Assembly: GCA_030374805.1 (NCBI GenBank)
Contig: JARGSG010000190.1
Span: 620,001 to 684,000 of the forward strand
DNA length: 64,000 nucleotides
Reading direction: 5' to 3'
From: Gracilaria gracilis
Lineage: Eukaryota > Rhodophyta > Florideophyceae > Gracilariales > Gracilariaceae
Below, piece by piece: positions 43,219 to 55,100 of the stretch. Position numbers and translations under genes: made by a program. Numbering within the stretch: the stretch's first letter is position 1; each line of letters opens with the position of its first letter. The notes under the pieces are model-generated. The model was not told the DNA's origin. It ran no database searches and was given only the letters and a program-made list of their open reading frames with translations.

Positions 43219-43992
43219 TCAAACACCAAATCGTGGTTGTTGCCTCTCCAGATCGAAGACATAAAGCATATATTTCCATTCAATAAATATATTTCTAGTA
43301 TTCAACATAGTATAGGCTTTAGCCATTCTCAATCGCACCTTGAAAATGTTCGGTACCATATGAAAACAGACGGTATCAAATGCTCTTCCGTCCCACAACA
43401 TAGATTTTAGAACCAAGAACGTTTTGAGGTAATTATGCTCGTTTTCATGTCTTGCTCGTATTTTTGCATGTACAGTCTTCTGCAACGCGTGTCATTTGTT
43501 CTCCACCAGGTACTTAGTATCACGGTATCTTCCGTCAGTGATAACAAGTTCTTGATGAGTTATCAAACCCTTTAAATTTCTTTGAAAGATAATAAGGTCT
43601 GAATACATATCACAGGGATATCTACCATTTATCCATACGATATCGCCATTGTCGATACTTGTATCCGTCTCGTATCGTAAGCCGGCACCATGAAATTTGT
43701 GAGAATACCAGTTGGAAGAAAACGGCTGCGGTTCCATAATAGGGCAGTCCGTACCATCTACAGAAATATAACAGCCTATAAAAACCTACAAGACAAATGC
43801 GTATTTGAAGATATATTTTTGTAACTGGCTGGTTTGGATTACACTAGGAAATATTGTAGACAACGAATAACCTATCACACCAAGGTCGCAAATGTGCCTC
43901 AAAAATTGAGACCTCCACCTGTGAAAATTTTTTGCATCTACGCCAGCTGTGGAAGCATTCACCCGTTCAGTAGCATAATGGCGAAGAAACAA
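43219..43992 (-). pseudogene. PIF/Harbinger DDE transposase, catalytic triad kept, one in-frame TGA
   Basis: First exon from the ATG at 43992: MFLRHYATERVNASTAGVDAKNFHRWRS, like the helical region ahead of the catalytic domain. A likely acceptor TTGTCTTGTAG ends at 43786. Then VFIGCYISVDGTDCPIMEPQ (first Asp), WYSHKFHGAGLRYE, DIVWINGRYPCDMYSDLIIF, VITDGRYRDTKYL (second Asp), a TGA where Trp would fit, and IRARHENEHNYLKTF (Glu). These are the standard Harbinger landmarks, so D, D and E are all visible. The frame stops at 43219. It cuts and pastes DNA with a MYB/SANT partner in active elements; no partner is seen. Confidence 0.85.
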
Positions 43993-44095
43993 TAAACACT
44001 ACAATTAGTGCTTGGGCTTTGAATAAACAGAAAGCTCATTGCAAATTATGTGTCAAATACGTGCACTCGTAAAATATGAAATGCGAAACAAATCC

Positions 44096-44506
44096 CAGTG
44101 GAAATCTGAAATACACATGTGATATGAGTTGGATAAATTTGAAGCAGAATTTGTAAGGTTATGATACAATTCAGATACGTTTTTAGTATATTGTTGAATT
44201 AGATATCATATTTGGGTGAGTCTCACGAAAGGTCTTGATATGGATCTGATGTATTGAGGGTATAATTTTGAGGGAGATCTGATATGACAAATTTCAGAAT
44301 ATATTGCACTTTTGTCGGAAATGTAGGAAATAATACCAAAGATATATCACATATATATCAGTTCCACTTCTGGAATATATCAAAAGTTATCGGAGCTGTA
44401 TCCTTTCCAAATATATTTCATATCTGCACTATAAAAGTTTCATTCTAATCCTACGTCCTGCAGAGATATCATATCAATATCCAACCTGTATCACAGATTT
44501 CCACTG
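44096..44506. mobile_element. 411-bp MITE-like segment with inverted ends (first of nine copies)
   Basis: Starts CAGTGGAAATCTGAAATACA (other copies CAGTGGAAATCTGAGATACA) and ends TGTATCACAGATTTCCACTG, whose reverse complement is CAGTGGAAATCTGTGATACA: an inverted repeat of 20 bases with 18-19 matches. GTTGGATA follows just inside on both ends. It is AT-rich and non-coding, with many ATATC motifs. The last copy (61191-61601) has one terminal change (CCATTG). The CAG start suits hAT-like ends, but the 8-base flanks agree only partly (5 of 8 at the left segment, 4 of 8 at the right), so the superfamily is unsettled. Confidence 0.85.
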
Positions 44507-44536
44507 AGAATACCGAAAGCGCGAGTTCTAGACACA

Positions 44537-44734
44537 TTGACGTCCTCTTTGAACGCTTTTCAAAATACCAATGCTTGTTCCACGGAAGGTTTTGATATTC
44601 GCCTTTTTGTGCACGCGGTTCCTTTTATTATAGAAGAACAAGTAGAAGAAGAACTACTCCGTAGAAGTCTCATTATTAGGCCATTGCGGACACAACGAAG
44701 ACGAGGAAATAAACGTTCTGCAACACACTGGTAG
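44537..44734 (+). CDS. conserved array frame 1 (65 codons, exon-like)
   Basis: Ends THW at 44734. The TTG at its start is not a real start, and the frame is open back to about 44430 without ATG, so it would be an exon if coding. It contains an acidic helix (IIEEQVEEELLRRSL) and a basic end (RTQRRRGNKR). The identical translation occurs in all eight units (also 46669, 48803, 50942, 53091, 55235, 57367 and 59500), even in units where the other frames are broken. Identity mostly reflects recent duplication. Function unknown. Confidence 0.35.
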   Translation: MTSSLNAFQNTNACSTEGFDIRLFVHAVPFIIEEQVEEELLRRSLIIRPLRTQRRRGNKRSATHW

Positions 44735-45552
44735 ATGTAAAAGTATCACTGCAGTTCATGACAGCCTCTATGAAATTTACATACAACTGTCTTGGAAAAT
44801 GCTTAGAATTCTGATTAGATGTGTCTTAAATTCATTTTGGCTTCAAAGGTAGATGTACTTAAAAATATATCATGGGGTGTATAACCCCATTAAACCCTAC
44901 AGTTGAGTATCACCCAACACTCTGAAATTGTAAGAGAAAAAATATGACCTGCATAGTAGTGGTTATTTGAACATGAACTATAAGAAATTGAGCCATTCTC
45001 CTCTACGAAGCACTTCAAATCATTGCTACTTCCATGTAATGGTGCCATTTTGAAACCGTATTGCGATATGTAATGGACCAACGAGAAACAGTGTCAAGAG
45101 TTCTTCAATAAACGCCGATAATGCGTTATGCACTAAAGACAAATTACATCTAATCAAAGAATAAAAACTCCGAAATATCCGAAAACCAGGGTAGTTTAAC
45201 AAAAATTCTTATAAATTTGTTTCAAAATGTGACCGATGTCATCGCTTTTTTCAATCCAAACTTTAATAAAGTTATACTACATCTTGAAGGCTTTTGCATT
45301 GATTCACTTGTTTTGAAAATGTTTTTTTCAAGTACTGTAGAACCGCAAGGCTACTTTTATATTTTTTATGACCTGTAAAAGAGGTTTTAGTTGTGTTGAA
45401 CGTTTTTGAATAGGTCATTTTCTACGTTTAAAAACACAATAATATAATTTCTTTTTGTCTCTGATCCTGAAGTCAACCAGTGGGGCAGGCGTGCGGAGAA
45501 ATATATCTCTCGCTCCAGGACTACCATGTTCGTGGAATGACATTGGTTGGTT

Positions 45553-45792
45553 ATGAAAAATACGTATTTCTCATCATATACCAGACCACGTATAGATTTT
45601 GTGCTCTATATACTTGACGAGCATATTGTGCAAAATTTCATGCAGTATTGGAAGAACTTAATTAGTGGTGAGTATTGCCAAAGTTGGTACAAAGTGTTTG
45701 TACAGAACTGGAAAACTCTGGCAGCCAGTAAGACTAACAAAACCTACGATACTGATAGACAGAAATGGATCTGTTCTTGTTTAGCGTTTTGA
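45553..45792 (+). CDS. conserved array frame 2 (79 codons)
   Basis: Opens at ATG with KNTYFSSYTRPRIDF, then a Trp/Tyr-rich helical part (MQYWKNLISGEYCQSWYKVF) and ends CSCLAF. Intact in units 1, 2, 6, 7 and 8; altered in 3, 4 and 5 by single-base insertions. A good 5' splice consensus, GTGAGTATTG, lies inside at about 45668. It could be part of a spliced element gene; I see no recognisable domain. Confidence 0.35.
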   Translation: MKNTYFSSYTRPRIDFVLYILDEHIVQNFMQYWKNLISGEYCQSWYKVFVQNWKTLAASKTNKTYDTDRQKWICSCLAF

Positions 45793-45814
45793 ATGAATCG
45801 CTTTTTTTATCTGC

Positions 45815-46198
45815 ATGCATTTGGTACACAATTTGCCTATACCTAGGTATCTAGAATTGGTTCTTTCACAAAAGCCTCCATTTTTGCAACTGAAACACTT
45901 CGGGAAAAACAGGAGCGTTCCACAATTTTTGGAAAAAGATCGAAAGAAGACGCCAGAGATTCCTGTGAACGAATTGAAAGACGGAGTGCTTGTTTCTCTT
46001 CCTGCGGAAGACAATGTATTATCTGCGGACATGCAGGACCTCGCTCATTGTATGACCGAAGCTGAAAACATCCAGAAATGTTTGTTGGAAGGAGTAGACC
46101 ATGTTGACTATCTTGTGAACTCTGCAGCAGATGAACGGCAGCTTGATCTGTTCGGGATCAGCTTGAAGCCATTAACAGTTTACCTGAACATTGTCTGA
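45815..46198 (+). CDS. conserved array frame 3 (127 codons)
   Basis: Opens MHLVHNLPIPRYLEL and continues with LEKDRKKTPEIPVNELKDG, LPAEDNVLSADMQDLAHCMT and DERQLDLFGISLKPL. Acidic and soluble, with no signal peptide. Full length in units 1, 6 (56513), 7 (58646) and 8 (60778). In units 2 to 5 an indel moves the start into another frame and leaves only the C-terminal part open. It ends about 30 bases before the next TIR segment. Unrecognised; the best candidate for a translated product of the array. Confidence 0.45.
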   Translation: MHLVHNLPIPRYLELVLSQKPPFLQLKHFGKNRSVPQFLEKDRKKTPEIPVNELKDGVLVSLPAEDNVLSADMQDLAHCMTEAENIQKCLLEGVDHVDYLVNSAADERQLDLFGISLKPLTVYLNIV

Positions 46199-49100
46199 AC
46201 AAATGTGAGATCTAAGAACAGGCCGCTCAGTGGAAATCTGAGATACACATGTGATATGAGTTGGATAAATTTGAAGCAGAATTTGTAAGGTTATGATACA
46301 ATTCAGATACGTTTTTAGTATATTGTTGAATTAGATATCATATTTGGGTGAGTCTCACGAAAGGTCTTGATATGGATCTGATGTATTGAGGGTATAATTT
46401 TGAGGGAGATCTGATATGACAAATTTCAGAATATATTGCACTTTTGTCGGAAATGTAGGAAATAATACCAAAGATATATCACATATATATCAGTTCCACT
46501 TCTGGAATATATCAAAAGTTATCGGAGCTGTATCCTTTCCAAATATATTTCATATCTGCACTATAAAAGTTTCATTCTAATCCTACGTCCTGCAGAGATA
46601 TCATATCAATATCCAACCTGTATCACAGATTTCCACTGAGAATACCGAAAGCGCGAGTTCTAGACACATTGACGTCCTCTTTGAACGCTTTTCAAAATAC
46701 CAATGCTTGTTCCACGGAAGGTTTTGATATTCGCCTTTTTGTGCACGCGGTTCCTTTTATTATAGAAGAACAAGTAGAAGAAGAACTACTCCGTAGAAGT
46801 CTCATTATTAGGCCATTGCGGACACAACGAAGACGAGGAAATAAACGTTCTGCAACACACTGGTAGATGTAAAAGTATCACTGCAGTTCATGACAGCCTC
46901 TATGAAATTTACATACAACTGTCTTGGAAAATGCTTAGAATTCTGATTAGATGTGTCTTAAATTCATTTTGGCTTCAAAGGTAGATGTACTTAAAAATAT
47001 ATCATGGGGTGTATAACCCCATTAAACCCTACAGTTGAGTATCACCCAACACTCTGAAATTGTAAGAGAAAAAATATGACCTGCATAGTAGTGGTTATTT
47101 GAACATGAACTATAAGAAATTGAGCCATTCTCCTCTACGAAGCACTTCAAATCATTGCTACTTCCATGTAATGGTGCCATTTTGAAACCGTATTGCGATA
47201 TGTAATGGACCAACGAGAAACAGTGTCAAGAGTTCTTCAATAAACGCCGATAATGCGTTATGCACTAAAGACAAATTACATCTAATCAAAGAATAAAAAC
47301 TCCGAAATATCCGAAAACCAGGGTAGTTTAACAAAAATTCTTATAAATTTGTTTCAAAATGTGACCGATGTCATCGCTTTTTTCAATCCAAACTTTAATA
47401 AAGTTATACTACATCTTGAAGGCTTTTGCATTGATTCACTTGTTTTGAAAATGTTTTTTTCAAGTACTGTAGAACCGCAAGGCTACTTTTATATTTTTTA
47501 TGACCTGTAAAAGAGGTTTTAGTTGTGTTGAACGTTTTTGAATAGGTCATTTTCTACGTTTAAAAACACAATAATATAATTTCTTTTTGTCTCTGATCCT
47601 GAAGTCAACCAGTGGGGCAGGCGTGCGGAGAAATATATCTCTCGCTCCAGGACGACCATGTTCGTGGAATGACATTGGTTGGTTATGAAAAATACGTATT
47701 TCTCATCATATACCAGACCACGTATAGATTTTGTGCTCTATATACTTGACGAGCATATTGTGCAAAATTTCATGCAGTATTGGAAGAACTTAATTAGTGG
47801 TGAGTATTGCCAAAGTTGGTACAAAGTGTTTGTACAGAACTGGAAAACTCTGGCAGCCAGTAAGACTAACAAAACCTACGATACTGATAGACAGAAATGG
47901 ATCTGTTCTTGTTTAGCGTTTTGAATGAATCGCTTTTTTTATCTGCATGCATTTGGTACACAATTTGCCTATACCTAGGTATCTAGAATTGGTTCTTTCA
48001 CAAAAGCCTCCATTTTTGCAACTGAAACACTTCGGGGAAAAACAGGAGCGTTCCACAATTTTTGGAAAAAGATCGAAAGAAGACGCCAGAGATTCCTGTG
48101 AACGAATTGAAAGACGGAGTGCTTGTTTCTCTTCCTGCGGAAGACAATGTATTATCTGCGGACATGCAGGACCTCGCTCATTGTATGACCGAAGCTGAAA
48201 ACATCCAGAAATGTTTGTTGGAAGGAGTAGACCATGTTGACTATCTTGTGAACTCTGCAGCAGATGAACGGCAGCTTGATCTGTTCGGGATCAGCTTGAA
48301 GCCATTAACAGTTTACCTGAACATTGTCTGAACAAATGTGAGATCTAAGAACAGGCCGCTCAAGTGGAAATCTGAGATACACATGTGATATGAGTTGGAT
48401 AAATTTGAAGCAGAATTTGTAAGGTTATGATACAATTCAGATACGTTTTTAGTATATTGTTGAATTAGATATCATATTTGGGTGAGTCTCACGAAAGGTC
48501 TTGATATGGATCTGATGTATTGAGGGTATAATTTTGAGGGAGATCTGATATGACAAATTTCAGAATATATTGCACTTTTGTCGGAAATGTAGGAAATAAT
48601 ACCAAAGATATATCACATATATATCAGTTCCACTTCTGGAATATATCAAAAGTTATCGGAGCTGTATCCTTTCCAAATATATTTCATATCTGCACTATAA
48701 AAGTTTCATTCTAATCCTACGTCCTGCAGAGATATCATATCAATATCCAACCTGTATCACAGATTTCCACTGAGAATACCGAAAGCGCGAGTTCTAGACA
48801 CATTGACGTCCTCTTTGAACGCTTTTCAAAATACCAATGCTTGTTCCACGGAAGGTTTTGATATTCGCCTTTTTGTGCACGCGGTTCCTTTTATTATAGA
48901 AGAACAAGTAGAAGAAGAACTACTCCGTAGAAGTCTCATTATTAGGCCATTGCGGACACAACGAAGACGAGGAAATAAACGTTCTGCAACACACTGGTAG
49001 ATGTAAAAGTATCACTGCAGTTCATGACAGCCTCTATGAAATTTACATACAACTGTCTTGGAAAATGCTTAGAATTCTGATTAGATGTGTCCTTAAATTC

Positions 49101-52100
49101 ATTTTGGCTTCAAAGGTAGATGTACTTAAAAATATATCATGGGGTGTATAACCCCATTAAACCCTACAGTTGAGTATCACCCAACACTCTGAAATTGTAA
49201 GAGAAAAAATATGACCTGCATAGTAGTGGTTATTTGAACATGAACTATAAGAAATTGAGCCATTCTCCTCTACGAAGCACTTCAAATCATTGCTACATTC
49301 CATGTAATGGTGCCATTTTGAAACCGTATTGCGATATGTAATGGACCAACGAGAAACAGTGTCAAGAGTTCTTCAATAAAACGCCGATAATGCGTTATGC
49401 ACTAAAGACAAATTACATCTAATCAAAGAATAAAAACTCCGAAATATCCGAAAACCAGGGTAGTTCAACAAAAAATTCTTATAAATTTGTTTCAAAATGT
49501 GACCGATGTCATCGCTTTTTTCAATCCAAACTTTAATAAAGTTATACTACATCTGGAAGGCTTTTGCATTGATTCACTTGTTTTGAAAATGTTTTTTTCA
49601 AGTACTGTAGAACCGCAAGGCTACTTTTATATTTTTTATGACCTGTAAAAGAGGTTTTAGTTGTGTTGAACGTTTTTGAATAGGTCATTTTCTACGTTTA
49701 AAAACACAATAATATAATTTCTTTTTGTCTCTGATCCTGAAGTCAACCAGTGGGGCAGGCGTGCGGAGAAATAAATCTCTCGCTCCAGGACTACCATGTT
49801 CGTGGAATGACATTGGTTGGTTATGAAAAATACGTATTTCTCATCATATACCAGACCACGTATAGATTTTGTGCTCTATATACTTGACGAGCATATTGTG
49901 CAAAAATTCATGCAGTATTGGAAGAACTTAATTAGTGGTGAGTATTGCCAAAGTTGGTACAAAGTGTTTGTACAGAACTGGAAAACTCTGGCAGCCAGTA
50001 AGACTAACAAAACCTACGATACTGATAGACAGAAATGGATCTGTTCTTGTTTAGCGTTTTTGAATGAATCGCTTTTTTTATCTGCATGCATTTGGTACAC
50101 AATTTGCCTATACCTAGGGTATCTAGAATTGGTTTCTTTCACAAAAGCCTCCATTTTTGCAACTGAAACACTTCGGGAAAAACAGGAGCGTTCCACAATT
50201 TTTGGAAGAAGATCGAAAGAAGACGCCAGAGATTCCTGTGAACGAATTGAAAGACGGAGTGCTTGTTTCTCTTCCTGCGGAAGACAATGTATTATCTGCG
50301 GACATGCAGGACCTCGCTCATTGTATGACCGAAGCTGAAAACATCCAGAAATGTTTGTTGGAAGGAGTACACCATGTTGACTATCTTGTGAACTCTGCAG
50401 CAGATGAACGGCAGCTTGATCTGTTCGGGATCAGCTTGAAGCCATTAACAGTTTACCTGAACATTGTCTGAACAAATGTGAGATCTAAGAACAGGCCGCT
50501 CAGTGGAAATCTGAGATACACATGTGATATGAGTTGGATAAATTTGAAGCAGAATTTGTAAGGTTATGATACAATTCAGATACGTTTTTAGTATATTGTT
50601 GAATTAGATATCATATTTGGGTGAGTCTCACGAAAGGTCTTGATATGGATCTGATGTATTGAGGGTATAATTTTGAGGGAGATCTGATATGACAAATTTC
50701 AGAATATATTGCACTTTTGTCGGAAATGTAGGAAATAATACCAAAGATATATCACATATATATCAGTTCCACTTCTGGAATATATCAAAAGTTATCGGAG
50801 CTGTATCCTTTCCAAATATATTTCATATCTGCACTATAAAAGTTTCATTCTAATCCTACGTCCTGCAGAGATATCATATCAATATCCAACCTGTATCACA
50901 GATTTCCACTGAGAATACCGAAAGCGCGAGTTCTAGACACATTGACGTCCTCTTTGAACGCTTTTCAAAATACCAATGCTTGTTCCACGGAAGGTTTTGA
51001 TATTCGCCTTTTTGTGCACGCGGTTCCTTTTATTATAGAAGAACAAGTAGAAGAAGAACTACTCCGTAGAAGTCTCATTATTAGGCCATTGCGGACACAA
51101 CGAAGACGAGGAAATAAACGTTCTGCAACACACTGGTAGATGTAAAAGTATCACTGCAGTTCATGACAGCCTCTATGAAATTTACATACAACTGTCTTGG
51201 AAAATGCTTAGAATTCTGATTAGATGTGTCTTAAATTCATTTTGGCTTCAAAGGTAGATGTACTTAAAAATATATTCATGGGGTGTATAACCCCATTAAA
51301 CCCTACAGTTGAGTATCACCCAACACTCTGAAATTGTAAGAGAAAAAATATGACCTGCATAGTAGTGGTTATTTGAACATGAACTATAAGAAATTGAGCC
51401 ATTCTCCTCTACGAAGCACTTCAAATCATTGCTACTTCCATGTAATGGTGCCATTTTGAAACCGTATTGCGATATGTAAATGGACCAACGAGAAACAGTG
51501 TCAAGAGTTTTTCAATAAACGCCGATAATGCGTTATGCACTAAAGACAAATTACATCTAATCAAAGAATAAAAACTCCGAAATATCCGAAAAACCAGGGT
51601 AGTTTAACAAAAATTCTTATAAATTTGTTTCAAAATTGTGACCGATGTCATCGCTTTTTTCAATCCAAACTTTAATAAAGTTATACTACATCTTGAAGGC
51701 TTTTGCATTGATTCACTTGTTTTGAAAATGTTTTTTTCAAGTACTGTAGAACCGCAAGGCTACTTTTATATTTTTTATGACCTGTAAAAAGAGGTTTTAG
51801 TTGTGTTGAACGTTTTTGAATAGGTCATTTTCTACGTTTTAAAAACACAATAATATAATTTCTTTTTGTCTCTGATCCTGAAGTCAACCAGTGGGGCAGG
51901 CGGTGCGGAGAAATATATCTCTCGCTCCAGGACTACCATGTTCGTGGAATGGACATTGGTTGGTTATGAAAAATACGTATTTCTCATCATATACCAGACC
52001 ACGTATAGATTTTGTGCTCTATATACTTGACGGAGCATATTGTGCAAAAATTCATGCAGTATTGGAAGAACTTAATTAGTGGTGAGTATTGCCAAAGTTG

Positions 52101-55100
52101 GTACAAAGTGTTTGTACAGAACTGGGAAAACTCTGGCAGCCAGTAAGACTAACAAAAACCTACGATACTGATAGACAGAAATGGATCTGTTCTTGTTTAG
52201 CGTTTTGAATGAATCGCTTTTTTTATCTGCATGCATTTGGTACACAATTTGCCTATACCTAGGTATCTAGAATTGTTTCTTTCACAAAAGCCTCCATTTT
52301 TGCAACTGAAACACTTCGGGGAAAACAGGAGCGTTCCACAATTTTTGGAAAAAGATCCGAAAGAAGACGCCAGAGATTCCTGTGAACGAATTGAAAGACG
52401 GAGTGCTTGTTTCTCTTTCCTGCGGAAGACAATGTATTATCTGCGGACATGCAGGACCTCGCTCATTGTATGACCGAAGCTGAAAAACATCCAGAAATGT
52501 TTGTTGGAAGGAGTAGACCATGTTGACTATCTTGTGAACTCTGCAGCAGATGAACGGCAGCTTGATCTGTTCGGGATCAGCTTGAAGCCATTAAACAGTT
52601 TACCTGAACATTGTCTGAACAAATGTGAGATCTAAGAACAGGCCGCTCAGTGGAAATCTGAGATACACATGTGATATGAGTTGGATAAATTTGAAGCAGA
52701 ATTTGTAAGGTTATGATACAATTCAGATACGTTTTTAGTATATTGTTAGAATTAGATATCATATTTGGGTGAGTCTCACGAAAGGTCTTGATATGGATCT
52801 GATGTATTGAGGGTATAATTTTGAGGGAGATCTGATATGACAAATTTCAGAATATATTGCACTTTTGTCGGAAATGTAGGAAATAATACCAAAGATATAT
52901 CACATATATATCAGTTCCACTTCTGGAATATATCAAAAGTTATCGGAGCTGGTATCCTTTCCAAATATATTTCATATCTGCACTATAAAAGTTTCATTCT
53001 AATCCTACGTCCTGCAGAGATATCATATCAATATCCAACCTGTATCACAGATTTCCACTGAGAATACCGAAAGCGCGAGTTCTAGACACATTGACGTCCT
53101 CTTTGAACGCTTTTCAAAATACCAATGCTTGTTCCACGGAAGGTTTTGATATTCGCCTTTTTGTGCACGCGGTTCCTTTTATTATAGAAGAACAAGTAGA
53201 AGAAGAACTACTCCGTAGAAGTCTCATTATTAGGCCATTGCGGACACAACGAAGACGAGGAAATAAACGTTCTGCAACACACTGGTAGATGTAAAAGTAT
53301 CACTGCAGTTCATGACAGCCTCTATGAAATTTACATACAACTGTCTTGGAAAAATGCTTAGAATTCTGATTAGATGTGTCTTAAATTCATTTTGGCTTCA
53401 AAGGTAGATGTACTTAAAAATATATCATGGGGGTGTATAACCCCATTAAACCCTACAGTTGAGTATCACCCCAACACTCTGAAATTGTAAAGAGAAAAAA
53501 TATGACCTGCATAGTAGTGGTATATTTGAACATGAACTATAAGAAATTGAGCCATTCTCCTCTACGAAGCACTTCAAATCATTGCTACTTCCATGTAATG
53601 GTGCCATTTTGAAACCGTATTGCGATATGTAATGGACCAACGAGAAACAGTGTCAAGAGTTCTTCAATAAACGCCGATAATGCGTTATGCACTAAAGACA
53701 AATTACATCTAATCAAAGAATAAAAACTCCGAAATATCCGAAAACCAGGGTAGTTTAACAAAAATTCTTATAAATTTGTTTCAAAATGTGACCGATGTCA
53801 TCGCTTTTTTCAATCCAAACTTTAATAAAGTTATACTACATCTTGAAGGCTTTTGGCATTGATTCACTTGTTTTGAAAATGTTTTTTTCAAGTACTGTAG
53901 AACCGCAAGGCTACTTTTATATTTTTTATGACCTGTAAAAGAGGTTTTAGTTGTGTTGAACGTTTTTGAATAGGTCATTTTCTACGTTTAAAAACACAAT
54001 AATATAATTTCTTTTTGTCTCTGATCCTGAAGTCAACCAGTGGGGCAGGCGTGCGGAGAAATATATCTCTCGCTCCAGGACTACCATGTTCGTGGAATGA
54101 CATTGGTTGGTTATGAAAAATACGTATTTCTCATCATATACCAGACCACGTATTAGATTTTGTGCTCTATATACTTGACGAGCATATTGTGCAAAAATTC
54201 ATGCAGTATTGGAAGAACTTAATTAGTGGTGAGTATTGCCAAAGTTGGTACAAAGTGTTTGTACAGAACTGGGAAACTCTGGCAGCCAGTAAGACTAACA
54301 AAACCTACGATACTGATAGACAGAAATGGATCTGTTCTTGTTTAGCGTTTTGAATGAATCGCTTTTTTTATCTGCATGCATTTGGTACACAATTTGCCTA
54401 TACCTAGGTATCTAGAATTGGGTTCTTTCACAAAAGCCTCCATTTTTGCAACTGAAAACACTTCGAGGGGAAAACAGGAGCGTTCCACAATTTTTGGAAA
54501 AAGATCGAAAGAAGACGCCAGAGATTCCTGTGAACGAATTGAAAGACGGAGTGCTTGTTTCTCTTCCTGCGGAAGACAATGTATTATCTGCGGACATGCA
54601 GGACCTCGCTCATTGTATGACCGAAGCTGAAAACATCCAGAAATGTTTGTTGGAAGGAGTAGACCATGTTGACTATCTTGTGAACTCTGCAGCAGATGAA
54701 CGGCAGCTTGATCTGTTCGGGATCAGCTTGAAGCCATTAACAGTTTACCTGAACATTGTCTGAACAAATGTGAGATCTAAGAAACAGGCCGCTCAGTGGA
54801 AATCTGAGATACACATGTGATATGAGTTGGATAAATTTGAAGCAGAATTTGTAAGGTTATGATACAATTCAGATACGTTTTTAGTATATTGTTGAATTAG
54901 ATATCATATTTGGGTGAGTCTCACGAAAGGTCTTGATATGGATCTGATGTATTGAGGGTATAATTTTGAGGGAGATCTGATATGACAAATTTCAGAATAT
55001 ATTGCACTTTTGTCGGAAATGTAGGAAATAATACCAAAGATATATCACATATATATCAGTTCCACTTCTGGAATATATCAAAAGTTATCGGAGCTGTATC

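Noticed and set aside
44890-45081. 63-codon minus-strand frame repeated in most array units
   Set aside because: It overlaps no coding signal, lacks composition bias and breaks in several units; repetition alone explains its recurrence.
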